Source of the DNA: Algoriphagus zhangzhouensis
GTDB lineage: Bacteria > Bacteroidota > Bacteroidia > Cytophagales > Cyclobacteriaceae
Direction of reading: 5' to 3'
DNA: 64,000 nucleotides
Assembly: GCF_900148515.1 (NCBI RefSeq)
Contig: NZ_FRXN01000002.1
Coordinates: forward strand, 310,001-374,000
A program made the position numbers and the translations under genes. Shown piece by piece: positions 1 through 8,083 of this stretch. The notes beneath the pieces are model-generated. The model saw nothing but the letters and a program-made list of their open reading frames with translations. It had not been told where the DNA came from and ran no database searches. Numbering within the stretch: the first letter of the stretch is position 1; each line of letters opens with the position of its first letter.

Positions 1-312
1 CATTTCACAAGGTCCTTGACCGATCTTTCCAAATCTCTTTAGAAACCGGTCTTGATCTACATCGATAATTTTGAACAAGTATTCCAACTCTTCATCTTTT
101 ACGAATAAAAATTTATCGAATAATAATATTTCGCCAGCCCGAAATAGAGAATCAGACGAGTGAAGCCTAATTGAATTTAGACGATTTTTAACCTGAAATT
201 CTATGAGGGGGTTTTCGACAATGAGTGCATCAGAACAACTCCATAGTAGGAATCCACCGATAAGGTATAGCAGGATATAAATTACTTTAAACCTCAATCT
301 GCGTTTACTCAT
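1..312 (-). CDS. BF3164-like 6-bladed beta-propeller lipoprotein (partial, N-terminus only)
   Basis: Read on the reverse strand from an ATG at 312; the gene runs off the left edge of the window. The visible 104 residues begin MSKRRLRFKVIYILLYLIGG and carry a lipoprotein signal with lipobox LLWSC, so the mature protein should be lipid-anchored. The last visible residues (RFGKIGQGPCEM) resemble the GxxGqGPgEf stretch that starts the propeller in BF3164-family / 6-bladed propeller lipoproteins of Bacteroidota. Its ATG overlaps the stop of the small upstream gene by one base (TAATG), which suggests translational coupling. The family's function is not established. The lipoprotein call is firm; the family is a likely guess because most of the protein lies outside the window. 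Confidence 0.6.
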   Translation of the reverse strand, partial: MSKRRLRFKVIYILLYLIGGFLLWSCSDALIVENPLIEFQVKNRLNSIRLHSSDSLFRAGEILLFDKFLFVKDEELEYLFKIIDVDQDRFLKRFGKIGQGPCEM

Positions 313-512
313 TACATTTCAGGACAACGAACTTCGACACCTGGAACTGGAATCATTTCATTTCCATTGGGTCCTACATAAATTATCCAATGGCAAACCT
401 TATTTAATGAACTACGCATACAGCAAGTAATCCCAGGATCTGCTTTCACTAAAGGTGCAGATTGAAGAAATAAAATTGAAAGAAAAGCAAATAAAATAAT
501 TGACTTTTTCAT
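312..512 (-). CDS. Small secreted Cys-containing peptide (66 aa), NVEALA-like
   Basis: The start is the ATG at 512; an in-frame TTG further upstream is less likely because the protein from this ATG opens with a classical signal sequence (MKKSIILFAFLSILFLQSAP). The mature part of about 40 residues contains VKADPG, then a CC pair and two more Cys, enough for two disulfides. Short secreted Cys peptides called NVEALA proteins are encoded beside BF3164-type lipoproteins in many Bacteroidota, and this gene has the same position and general form (AP-LVKADPG could correspond to the NVEALA region). The stop overlaps the next gene's start by one base. Similarity is by layout and composition, not a confirmed domain match. 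The function is unknown. Confidence 0.55.
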   Translation of the reverse strand: MKKSIILFAFLSILFLQSAPLVKADPGITCCMRSSLNKVCHWIIYVGPNGNEMIPVPGVEVRCPEM

Positions 513-539
513 AATGATAAAATTTAAATTGTGAAACAA

Positions 540-718
540 AAAAGTCTTAAGCGCTAAAAACTTAGACTAAGTTTAGTTTTTCATTCCTAAAATTCAAGTT
601 TAAACTAAATATTATTCAGCTTGAACTATTAACCATCTGGTTATCAGGGCTAATTATTTATTTAATTTATAAATTACTGATTTTACTTAGTTCTATATCA
701 ATGACTTAAAGCTACAGC
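540..718. other. Intergenic AT-rich region upstream of the small peptide gene
   Basis: Very AT-rich spacer between the 66-residue peptide gene and the htpG terminator. It must contain the promoter for the leftward peptide/lipoprotein pair, but I found no clean match to the Bacteroidota -7 element (TAnnTTTG) on that strand. No ORF of note. Confidence 0.4.
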
Positions 719-755
719 AAAAAAACCTCCGATCCCTAAATGGAACCGGAGGTTT
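719..755 (-). terminator. Rho-independent terminator of htpG
   Basis: On the reverse strand, AAACCTCCG and CGGAGGTTT form a nine-base-pair stem around a 15-base loop, followed immediately by a run of T (seven T including the stem end). It lies about 50 bases beyond the htpG stop codon and reads in the htpG direction. Confidence 0.85.
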
Positions 756-805
756 GGTAGAATTAAAACCTTCGAGGTTCTAAAAATCTCAAAGGATAAT
801 GTTAC

Positions 806-2692
806 TTAAAGCATCTCAACGCTTCTCTTTACAAATGCAGTAAGATCTTTGCCTGTCAAAAGGCCTTGAGAAAGTTTCGCCAAATCAAAGGCTTGCTTCG
901 CCAATTGGATCTGAGCTTCTTCTCCGTCTGCTTTCAAAATCTTATCGACAACTGGGTGGTTACCGTTGATAGCTACTTTGTAGTTGTCAGGCATCTGTCC
1001 GTAGAAACTCATCGGGCCTCCACCAGTCTGTGCCATGTCTTTCATTCTGCGCATCCACTCTTCCATCGTGATGGTTACTGGAAGTTCTTCCGGACTTAAA
1101 CCTTCCACTTCAACAGTGTAGGTTTGACTTCCAATTGCCTTATCGAATAATTCCTTCACTTGCTTACTTTGATCTTCAGTCAGCAAGTTTGCATAGGAAT
1201 CTTCCTTCTGGATCAATTTCTCAACCACATCCGCATCTACACGCTTCATCTGGACTTTCTCCATCTTCGTCTCCACATTCTGGATAAAGTGACTATCAAT
1301 CGGAGAATCCATCACCAACACATCATAATCCTTTTTATTAGCAGAGGCGATGAAGCTATCCTGCTTTTCTACATCTGTTGCATACAAGAAAATGGTCGTG
1401 TCATTCTTATCCGTCTGAATGGCTTTTACTTTCTCCTTGTACTCATCCATGGTGAAGAATTCACCTTTAGTGTTTTCCAAAAGCGTAAAGTCTTTCCCTT
1501 TTTCGTAGAATTTATCCTCGGAGATCATTCCGTATTTCACGAACAAACCGATATCACTCCACTTCTCTTCGTAAGCTTTTCTGTCCTTTTTGAACAATTC
1601 AGCCAACTTATCAGCAACTTTCTTGGTGATGTAGTTATTGATCTTTTTCACATTTCCATCAGCTTGCAAGAAGCTTCGGGACACGTTCAAAGGAATATCC
1701 GGAGAGTCAATCACCCCGTGTAGTAACATCAAAAATTCAGGAACGATATCCTTCACCTCATCCGTGATGAATACCTGACGGCTGAATAGTTTGATTTTAT
1801 TGCGTTGCAACTCGAAGTCATTTTTGACTTTCGGGAAGTACAATACTCCTGTCAAATTGAATGGATAATCCACATTCAAATGAATCCAGAAAAGCGGATC
1901 CTCAGACATCGGATAGAGCTCCTTGTAGAATGCCAAGTAATCCTCATCCTTCAAATCACTTGGTGACTTGGTCCAGATAGGAGAAGTAGTATTGATAATA
2001 TTATCAACTTCTACAGACTTGTATTTCTTCTCACCTTTGTCATCTACTCCATCCTCTACGGATTCGGTTTTGGTTCCAAACTTGATCGGAACAGGCAAGA
2101 ACTTGCAGTATTTGTCCAAGATTCCCTGAAGCTTCCACTTGTCCAAGAATTCCTCAGAATCCTCATTGACATGCAAAATGATATCAGTTCCTCTTTCTTT
2201 TCTTTTGCCTTTTTTGATCTCAAACTCAGTACTTCCGTCGCAAGTCCAAATCGCCGGCTCAGCACCTTCCTGGTAAGAAAGTGTGTGAATTTCCACGGTT
2301 TTGGCAACCATAAATGCGGAATAGAAACCCAAACCAAATTTACCGATGATCTCATTGGCATCTTTGGCATCTTTGAATTTCTCAACAAATTCAGTTGCAC
2401 CGGAGAAAGCAATCTGATTGATATACTTTTTGATCTCCTCAGCCGTCATCCCCAAACCTTTATCAGAAATGGTGATGGTCTTCTTTTTCTCATCGAAGGC
2501 AACCTCAACAGTGATGTCTCCTAGCTCCCCTTTGTACTGACCAAGCGTCGCGAGTCTTTTGATTTTCTGCGTAGCATCCACTGCATTGGATACTAGCTCA
2601 CGAAGAAAAATCTCATGGTCAGAGTACAAGAATTTTTTAATGATCGGGAAAATGTTCTCGGTATGGATCGAGATGGTACCTTTTTCCTGCAT
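806..2692 (-). CDS. htpG: Molecular chaperone HtpG (Hsp90)
   Basis: Cytosolic ATP-dependent Hsp90 chaperone, 628 residues, a normal length for bacterial HtpG. The N-terminal GHKL ATPase domain (about 1-230) shows LRELVSNAVDA (catalytic Glu and Mg-binding Asn), the DKGLGMT motif and GKFGLGFYSAFM. The middle domain carries the conserved RNKIKLFSRQVFI and the catalytic-loop region around LNVSRSFLQ. The C-terminal dimerisation domain ends without the eukaryotic MEEVD, as expected. The start MQEKGTISIHTEN matches the usual Bacteroidota start. It is monocistronic: a strong terminator lies just downstream and a divergent gene begins 278 bases upstream. No heat-shock operator could be identified in the upstream spacer. 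Confidence 0.98.
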   Translation of the reverse strand: MQEKGTISIHTENIFPIIKKFLYSDHEIFLRELVSNAVDATQKIKRLATLGQYKGELGDITVEVAFDEKKKTITISDKGLGMTAEEIKKYINQIAFSGATEFVEKFKDAKDANEIIGKFGLGFYSAFMVAKTVEIHTLSYQEGAEPAIWTCDGSTEFEIKKGKRKERGTDIILHVNEDSEEFLDKWKLQGILDKYCKFLPVPIKFGTKTESVEDGVDDKGEKKYKSVEVDNIINTTSPIWTKSPSDLKDEDYLAFYKELYPMSEDPLFWIHLNVDYPFNLTGVLYFPKVKNDFELQRNKIKLFSRQVFITDEVKDIVPEFLMLLHGVIDSPDIPLNVSRSFLQADGNVKKINNYITKKVADKLAELFKKDRKAYEEKWSDIGLFVKYGMISEDKFYEKGKDFTLLENTKGEFFTMDEYKEKVKAIQTDKNDTTIFLYATDVEKQDSFIASANKKDYDVLVMDSPIDSHFIQNVETKMEKVQMKRVDADVVEKLIQKEDSYANLLTEDQSKQVKELFDKAIGSQTYTVEVEGLSPEELPVTITMEEWMRRMKDMAQTGGGPMSFYGQMPDNYKVAINGNHPVVDKILKADGEEAQIQLAKQAFDLAKLSQGLLTGKDLTAFVKRSVEML

Positions 2693-2970
2693 GGGTATAA
2701 ATCAGTTTAGTTAATACAATAATTGACAAAGTGGATTTATCAATGCCTGTTCCAAACCGAAAAAAATGACAAGTTGGCAGACCACTTAGATGATCAGCCT
2801 TTCAAAGTCAGGACGGAACTATTTATAATATTTTGCATTTTATTTAGAATCGTTGAATTTTTCAGCTAAATTATTCAGCATAAGCAACTCGCTTTCAATC
2901 ACTTTATCTCGATATCCAAACAGATTGAGATTATGAGGGATTGCATTTTTTAGATCATCTTTTTCTGAAA

Positions 2971-3735
2971 ATGAATCAAAAAGAAAACGTATTCAAGCTA
3001 TTCCCAAACATGGGCTATTGGCTCATGATTTTCATTCCCCTGATCTTTGCAGGCTTCTATGTGACCTATTTTAGTCAATTGTCACTATCACTTCCCCGCA
3101 TCATGCATATTCATTTTGCATTGATGAGCTGTTGGGTATTAATGCTGATTGTACAGCCACTATTGATTCGTTATCGAAAGCTCTCCTTACATAAATCTAT
3201 CGGAAAGGCCAGCTACCTAGTAGTCCCACTTGTCATTTTGACTACATGGATGATGATGAGATATACCTATGGAAATCAGCTTGCTTCACTTCTTGGAGAT
3301 ATTGAAGCTAGCCTAACTGAATTGACTCTAGAACAGGGAAAAACACAAATAGCCGTATTTATTTCCATTGCTTTCGTATACCTAATTTGGCTGATTATCT
3401 TTTACTCTTTGGCTGTTATCTATCGAAAAAACAAGTCTTTTCATGCACGATTCATGATCGCCGCATCCTTGACCTTGATAGGTCCTACTGTAGATCGCAT
3501 TCTTTTTTTTCTTTTTGGAATCTCAACAGTGATAGCTGATTTGCCAGTTGAGGTGGTAGGATTTCTATTTATCGACATTCTCCTATTGACCTTGATGATC
3601 AAAGACATCAGAAATAACAAATCAGCGATACCATTTGGAGTATCACTTGCCATTTACTTCTTTCTTCAAGTTTTTCACATCTATTTTACTAAAAATGAAG
3701 CCTGGGGAAATTTCGTTTATCTCCTTTTACACTAG
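2971..3735 (+). CDS. Multi-pass membrane protein, function unknown
   Basis: 254 residues from the ATG at 2971; an upstream in-frame TTG at 2941 is less likely. About seven hydrophobic helices are visible. The segment MHIHFALMSCWVLMLIVQPL followed by LHKSIGKASY has the His-x-His...Trp...Gln-Pro...His pattern seen in small bacterial integral membrane proteins of the DUF2306 / cytochrome-b561-like kind, where histidines could bind heme; this is a resemblance only. It is the first gene of a closely spaced plus-strand run that continues to the cyclase ending at 8024, with only 15 bases to the DUF3500 gene. The role is unknown. Confidence 0.7.
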   Translation: MNQKENVFKLFPNMGYWLMIFIPLIFAGFYVTYFSQLSLSLPRIMHIHFALMSCWVLMLIVQPLLIRYRKLSLHKSIGKASYLVVPLVILTTWMMMRYTYGNQLASLLGDIEASLTELTLEQGKTQIAVFISIAFVYLIWLIIFYSLAVIYRKNKSFHARFMIAASLTLIGPTVDRILFFLFGISTVIADLPVEVVGFLFIDILLLTLMIKDIRNNKSAIPFGVSLAIYFFLQVFHIYFTKNEAWGNFVYLLLH

Positions 3736-3750
3736 ACCCAATTTCGATAT

Positions 3751-4815
3751 ATGAAAAAGCACCTTATCCTGATTCTTTGCATCTTAAATTTTGGATTATT
3801 GAAAGCCCAAGAAGTGCCAGAAATTCAAAAAAGAACTGTCACATTTTTAGAGACTTTAGATCAAAATCAGACAAATCAGGTTTTAATCGCTTTAAATGAC
3901 AGTGCCAGAACAAAATGGACCAACCTTCCTATTGGATTGGCTCCACGCTCTGGACTTCAATACGCTGACTTTTCCGATAAAAGCAAAATCGCTTTTCATA
4001 AAATATTAAGTGAACTTTTAAGTTCTCAAGGCTACCTCAAGACCTTTGCTATCATGCAGGTGGACGATATTCTTCATGAGCTATTTGAAATCAAATATAA
4101 TCGTGGAGAAATGGATGAAAACACCATCAAAATGATCCGTGGGCTTAACTGGGATTATGGAAATTACTTCCTTGCCATTGCAGGCAACCCAAAGACTGAC
4201 GACCAATGGGGTCTCAAATTCGAGGGGCATCATCTATCACTCAATTTGACAGTATCGGGGCAAGAATTCTCAATGACTCCACTTTTTTTGGGCTCAGATC
4301 CAGCGGTAGTTGAAGAAACTCAATATGCAGGATTGAGACCTTTGAGCAAAGAGGAGGATTATGGGTTTTGGTTTGTCAATTCTCTAGATGATGCTCAAAA
4401 AGCAAAGGCCACTTTGGATGAAAAAGTGCCCGGAGATATCATCACCAGTCCAGATCGACCTCAATGGCTAGAGACTTTCCAGGGAATCAAAGGCTCTGAA
4501 CTTTCAGAAACTCAAAGACAAATCCTTCATTATTTGATTGAAGAATATGTAGCAAATCTGGATCATAAAAAAGCTGAGGAGTACTTGGCAAAACTCCACG
4601 CTACCGGAATGGATGAGGTCTATTTTGCATGGATCGGCAGCTATGAACCCATGAAAGCCCATTACTACATTATTCACAGTCCAGATTTCTTAATTGAATA
4701 TGACAATGTCGGTTTCTTGGATAATGCAAATCACATTCATTCTATCTTCAGGGAAAAAGGAAATGACTTTGGAGAGGATGTGTTGAAAAACCATAGGATG
4801 GCTCACCATCATTAA
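3751..4815 (+). CDS. Secreted DUF3500 family protein
   Basis: 354 residues with a typical signal peptide (about 1-19, ending LLKAQ). The remainder is recognisable as DUF3500: the helical N-terminal part with ARTKWTNLP and GLQYADFSDKSK, the central DYGNYFLAIAGNPKTDDQWG and FEGHHLSLNLTVSG, and a C-terminal HYYIIHSPDFLIEYDN with a His-rich end. The catalytic function of DUF3500 is not established. The conserved GHH and the terminal histidines suggest a possible metal site (inference). Seven bases separate it from the next gene, so it is probably co-transcribed with both neighbours. Confidence 0.85.
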   Translation: MKKHLILILCILNFGLLKAQEVPEIQKRTVTFLETLDQNQTNQVLIALNDSARTKWTNLPIGLAPRSGLQYADFSDKSKIAFHKILSELLSSQGYLKTFAIMQVDDILHELFEIKYNRGEMDENTIKMIRGLNWDYGNYFLAIAGNPKTDDQWGLKFEGHHLSLNLTVSGQEFSMTPLFLGSDPAVVEETQYAGLRPLSKEEDYGFWFVNSLDDAQKAKATLDEKVPGDIITSPDRPQWLETFQGIKGSELSETQRQILHYLIEEYVANLDHKKAEEYLAKLHATGMDEVYFAWIGSYEPMKAHYYIIHSPDFLIEYDNVGFLDNANHIHSIFREKGNDFGEDVLKNHRMAHHH

Positions 4816-4822
4816 ATGAAAA

Positions 4823-5239
4823 ATGCCAGAATCAGGATATTCCAAAACGCCACTTTTCAAGAAATTGGGAATCAAATCAGGGGATAAAATTCTCTGTTTG
4901 TTTTCCCCAAAAGACTACGGGGCCTTTTTCGAGTATCTTCCTGATAATTTGGAGATTATTTCAGAAGATCATTTAATTGAAGAGTTAGATTTTATTCATC
5001 TTTTTGTCAAAAGCCAAAAAGAACTTAATGAGGGCTGGAGCAAAGCTGTCAAATTCTTAAAAAAAGATGGAATTCTTTGGGTAAGTTGGCCTAAGCAAAG
5101 CTCCTCTATCTCTACAGATGTTGGCAAATACGACATCATGCATTATGGCCTGGATCAAGGTCTGGTGGATGTCAAAGTTGCAGCAATCGATGAGGATTGG
5201 AGCGGATTGAAATTTATGTATCGAAAAAAAGACCGATGA
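4823..5239 (+). CDS. DUF3052-like small cytoplasmic protein
   Basis: 138 residues, no signal peptide. The pattern SGYSKTPLFKKLGIKSGDKI at the N-terminus, a central DFIHLFVKSQKEL and GILWVSWPKQ with a late LDQGLVDVKVAAIDEDWSGL is that of DUF3052 / YdhG-like proteins with a Rossmann-like methyltransferase remnant fold. No catalytic residues are identifiable. An ATG at 4816 is out of frame, so the ATG at 4823 is the start. Its stop overlaps the next gene's start (ATGA), indicating translational coupling to the cyclophilin. Confidence 0.7.
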   Translation: MPESGYSKTPLFKKLGIKSGDKILCLFSPKDYGAFFEYLPDNLEIISEDHLIEELDFIHLFVKSQKELNEGWSKAVKFLKKDGILWVSWPKQSSSISTDVGKYDIMHYGLDQGLVDVKVAAIDEDWSGLKFMYRKKDR

Positions 5240-6048
5240 AACAGCTTACTGCCTTCCTATTTTTCACCATTTTTTCTATTCAAGGAATAGCTCAAGAAAG
5301 ACCTCAAATCGAAATCCAAACCAACTATGGAACGATGGTACTGGAACTCTACAATGAGACTCCTCTCCATAGAGACAATTTCCTGAAATTGATAGAAGAC
5401 AAGGTTTATGACAGTTTGATTTTCCACAGGGTGATAGAGGACTTTATGATTCAGGCCGGAGATACTGAAAGCAAGAATGCTAAACCGGGAGAATCAGTGG
5501 GTGAGCATGATTTACCTTATCAGGTTCCCGCAGAAATCCGTCCCAATATTTTCCATAAAAAAGGGTCCTTGGGAGCCGCAAGGACTAATAATCCCGAAAG
5601 GGCTTCTAGTAGTACACAGTTTTATATTGTTCAGGGAAAGATCCAAAATGACAGTTTATTGACGCACAACCAAAACAGGATCAATACCTATTTGCAAAGG
5701 CATTTTGCCATCAATGATACTACGATCAAACCACTTTATGACTCTCTAGAAAATGCGAGAGAAGCCAAAGACAGTGTATTGGTCAAAACTCTTTCTGATA
5801 AGTTGGAAAGCCAGGTAAAGTCCTTTGAGAATTTTCAGAAATACGAGATCCCAGCCGCTCATAAAGAAGTCTATGAAAACATTGGCGGAACTCCCCATTT
5901 GGATCAAAGTTATACTGTTTTCGGCCAGGTGATTTCAGGTCTGGAAGTTGTCGATGCCATAGCGGCTGTAGAAACCAATGAAAAGGATAGACCTGAGACT
6001 GATGTGATTATTTTAAAAATGAGAATTGTGCATACACCTATACCATAA
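5236..6048 (+). CDS. Secreted cyclophilin-type peptidyl-prolyl cis-trans isomerase
   Basis: 270 residues from the ATG at 5236, which overlaps the previous stop codon (ATGA) and opens a signal peptide (about 1-20, ending QGIAQ). The cyclophilin core shows YGTMVLELYNETPLHRDNF, FHRVIEDFMIQAGD (with the active-site Arg), STQFYIVQG and YTVFGQVISGLEVVDAI. About 60 charged residues are inserted between the substrate-site strand and the final strands (roughly residues 140-205), a helical insertion common in Bacteroidota periplasmic cyclophilins. It probably assists proline isomerisation during folding of exported proteins. It lies in the run from 2971 to 8024. Confidence 0.93.
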   Translation: MKQLTAFLFFTIFSIQGIAQERPQIEIQTNYGTMVLELYNETPLHRDNFLKLIEDKVYDSLIFHRVIEDFMIQAGDTESKNAKPGESVGEHDLPYQVPAEIRPNIFHKKGSLGAARTNNPERASSSTQFYIVQGKIQNDSLLTHNQNRINTYLQRHFAINDTTIKPLYDSLENAREAKDSVLVKTLSDKLESQVKSFENFQKYEIPAAHKEVYENIGGTPHLDQSYTVFGQVISGLEVVDAIAAVETNEKDRPETDVIILKMRIVHTPIP

Positions 6049-6053
6049 CTTTT

Positions 6054-8024
6054 ATGAAAGCATTTGCTATCTTTTTTTACCTTTCCTCTGTTCCTTTCAA
6101 AAAGGGAGCATGTGGATTTTTTGCCTTTCTTTTATTTCAGCTTTTTGTATTCCAAGCTCAAGGCCAAGACAAAGTTTTTATTGACAGTATTTCAGATCAA
6201 GCTCATTTCAAATACTCTGATTACGATTATCCGGAAGCCATCCGCCTTGCTCAAGAGGCGCTTTCTTTAAGCCAATCTGAAGATTATAAAGAGGGAATTT
6301 TGAGGTCTCAGCTTTACCTTTTGATGGCTAGTCAAGAATCTGGCAAAGAGACCTATGACCCCAAGGCTGTAGAAATTCTCATTCCTGAATTGGAAGAAAA
6401 AGGTCTTTGGCTAGAGCAAGCTCGAGCTCTTTCATTTCTTGCAAATACCTATGCTTTTTTTGGGGATGTAGAAAAGTCAATTCAAAATCATTTAAAGGCA
6501 CTTACGATTTATGAGGAACATGAGCTGATCACCGGTATGGCCAGTGTCTATAATTCATTGGGACTCATCTATTATGATCAGCATGATTTTGATGAGGCAT
6601 TTTTTTACATCAGGAAATCTTTAGCCATGGAGGAAGGCGTTGGGGATCTCAAAAGAGTGCATACCTCCTTGAATAATCTCGCTATCATATTTGAATATAC
6701 CGGACCAATTGACTCTGCTATTTTTTATCATAAGCAAGCATTAGACATCGCTTACCAAACCAAAAGCCCTTATACTATTGGACTTTCACTGAGTAATCTT
6801 GGAAACAATTATGCCAACGATGGGCAATTGGATTTGGCAGAAAGCACGCTTTTAGAAGCCTTGAGAATAAGGGACTCCTTGGGCTATTCTCGTGGCTTAG
6901 CTTACACCCACAACCGACTTGCTAATCTATATTTAGAGAAAAACGAATATCAGAAATCTCAATTTCACGCTCAAAAGTCACTCGAAAATGCTGAGCTAGC
7001 ATCCGAGTTGAAAGTCATTCGGATGGCCTACGAGAGGATGATGGAGCTTGCCGAAAAAACAGGAAATACCGCACAAGAACTAAAATATCTTAAACTAGCG
7101 ACAGAACTGAAGGACAGTTTGCTCAATGATTCCAACACCAAGGAAATCACGCAAATGATGGCCAATTATGATTTTGAGAAAAGGCAAATGCTGGATAGCA
7201 TCCAAAACGCTCAAGTTATGCGGGAGCAAAGTCTTCTCTATGAGGAAAGACTAAAAGTGGAACGCAATCGTCAAATCATTTTCCTCATTTCTGGTATTCT
7301 TCTGCTAGTTCTTGCGGTCAGTTGGTGGCGTAGATACATTTTTATCAGAAAATCCAACTTTGCGATAGCTGCTGAAAAAGAACGCTCAGATGATTTATTA
7401 CTGAATATTTTACCTGAAAATGTTGCTCAGGAATTAAAGGAGAAGGGATATTCTGATGCCAGAGATTTTGAAAAAGTCACAGTCATCTTCACGGATTTTG
7501 CCGACTTCACCAAAAAGGCCCAGCACCTTTCAGCCAAAGAACTAGTGAATGAATTAAATACTTGCTTCAAGGAATTTGATAAAATCGTTGAATCCAAAGG
7601 TCTGGAGAAAATCAAAACCATTGGAGATGCTTACTTGGTCGCAGCGGGGCTTGATTCCAAGTCAGATGCACTTTCTGCTATTGAAGCCGCCCTTGAAATG
7701 AAGGAATTCATCCTAGAAAGAAACCAAAACCCTTCCATCCCTACCAAGGCAAAATTTGATATGCGAGTAGGTATCAATTCAGGTTCGGTAGTAGCTGGGA
7801 TTGTAGGCATCAAGAAATTCCAATATGATATCTGGGGAGACACAGTCAATACAGCTCAAAGAATGGAGTCGAATTGCGAGCTCAATCGAATCAATATATC
7901 TGAGAACACATACGAACTCGTAAAAAATGACCCCAGATTTGAATTTGAATACCGGGGAGAAATTGAAGTCAAAGGAAAAGGATTGATGAAGATGTGGTTT
8001 ATTATGCGTTCAAAGACATCCTAA
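6054..8024 (+). CDS. TPR-containing membrane class III adenylate cyclase
   Basis: 656 residues. Order: N-terminal signal or anchor (about 1-37), a periplasmic TPR array (about 40-350, repeats such as ASVYNSLGLIYYDQHDFDEA), a coiled coil, a transmembrane helix (around 408-425), a linker SDDLLLNILPENVAQEL, then a class III cyclase catalytic domain (about 465-650). The metal-binding Asp residues are in TDFADFT and KTIGDAY. The substrate-selecting residues are Lys (EKIKTIGDAY) and Asp (YDIWGDTVN), which predicts ATP rather than GTP, hence cAMP. It is the last gene of the 2971-8024 run. The sensing signal is unknown; TPRs suggest a protein or peptide partner. Its catalytic domain closely resembles that of the 15803 cyclase. 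Confidence 0.92.
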   Translation: MKAFAIFFYLSSVPFKKGACGFFAFLLFQLFVFQAQGQDKVFIDSISDQAHFKYSDYDYPEAIRLAQEALSLSQSEDYKEGILRSQLYLLMASQESGKETYDPKAVEILIPELEEKGLWLEQARALSFLANTYAFFGDVEKSIQNHLKALTIYEEHELITGMASVYNSLGLIYYDQHDFDEAFFYIRKSLAMEEGVGDLKRVHTSLNNLAIIFEYTGPIDSAIFYHKQALDIAYQTKSPYTIGLSLSNLGNNYANDGQLDLAESTLLEALRIRDSLGYSRGLAYTHNRLANLYLEKNEYQKSQFHAQKSLENAELASELKVIRMAYERMMELAEKTGNTAQELKYLKLATELKDSLLNDSNTKEITQMMANYDFEKRQMLDSIQNAQVMREQSLLYEERLKVERNRQIIFLISGILLLVLAVSWWRRYIFIRKSNFAIAAEKERSDDLLLNILPENVAQELKEKGYSDARDFEKVTVIFTDFADFTKKAQHLSAKELVNELNTCFKEFDKIVESKGLEKIKTIGDAYLVAAGLDSKSDALSAIEAALEMKEFILERNQNPSIPTKAKFDMRVGINSGSVVAGIVGIKKFQYDIWGDTVNTAQRMESNCELNRINISENTYELVKNDPRFEFEYRGEIEVKGKGLMKMWFIMRSKTS

Positions 8025-8083
8025 TTTCTTATCTTTTCATGGAAATCACTTCAGCTGGGGCTTTTGAAATCGGCAAGTAGTTT

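Noticed and set aside
1160..1723. 187-codon plus-strand frame inside htpG
   Set aside because: It is antisense to a clearly real htpG and its translation is a low-complexity mirror of the htpG codons.
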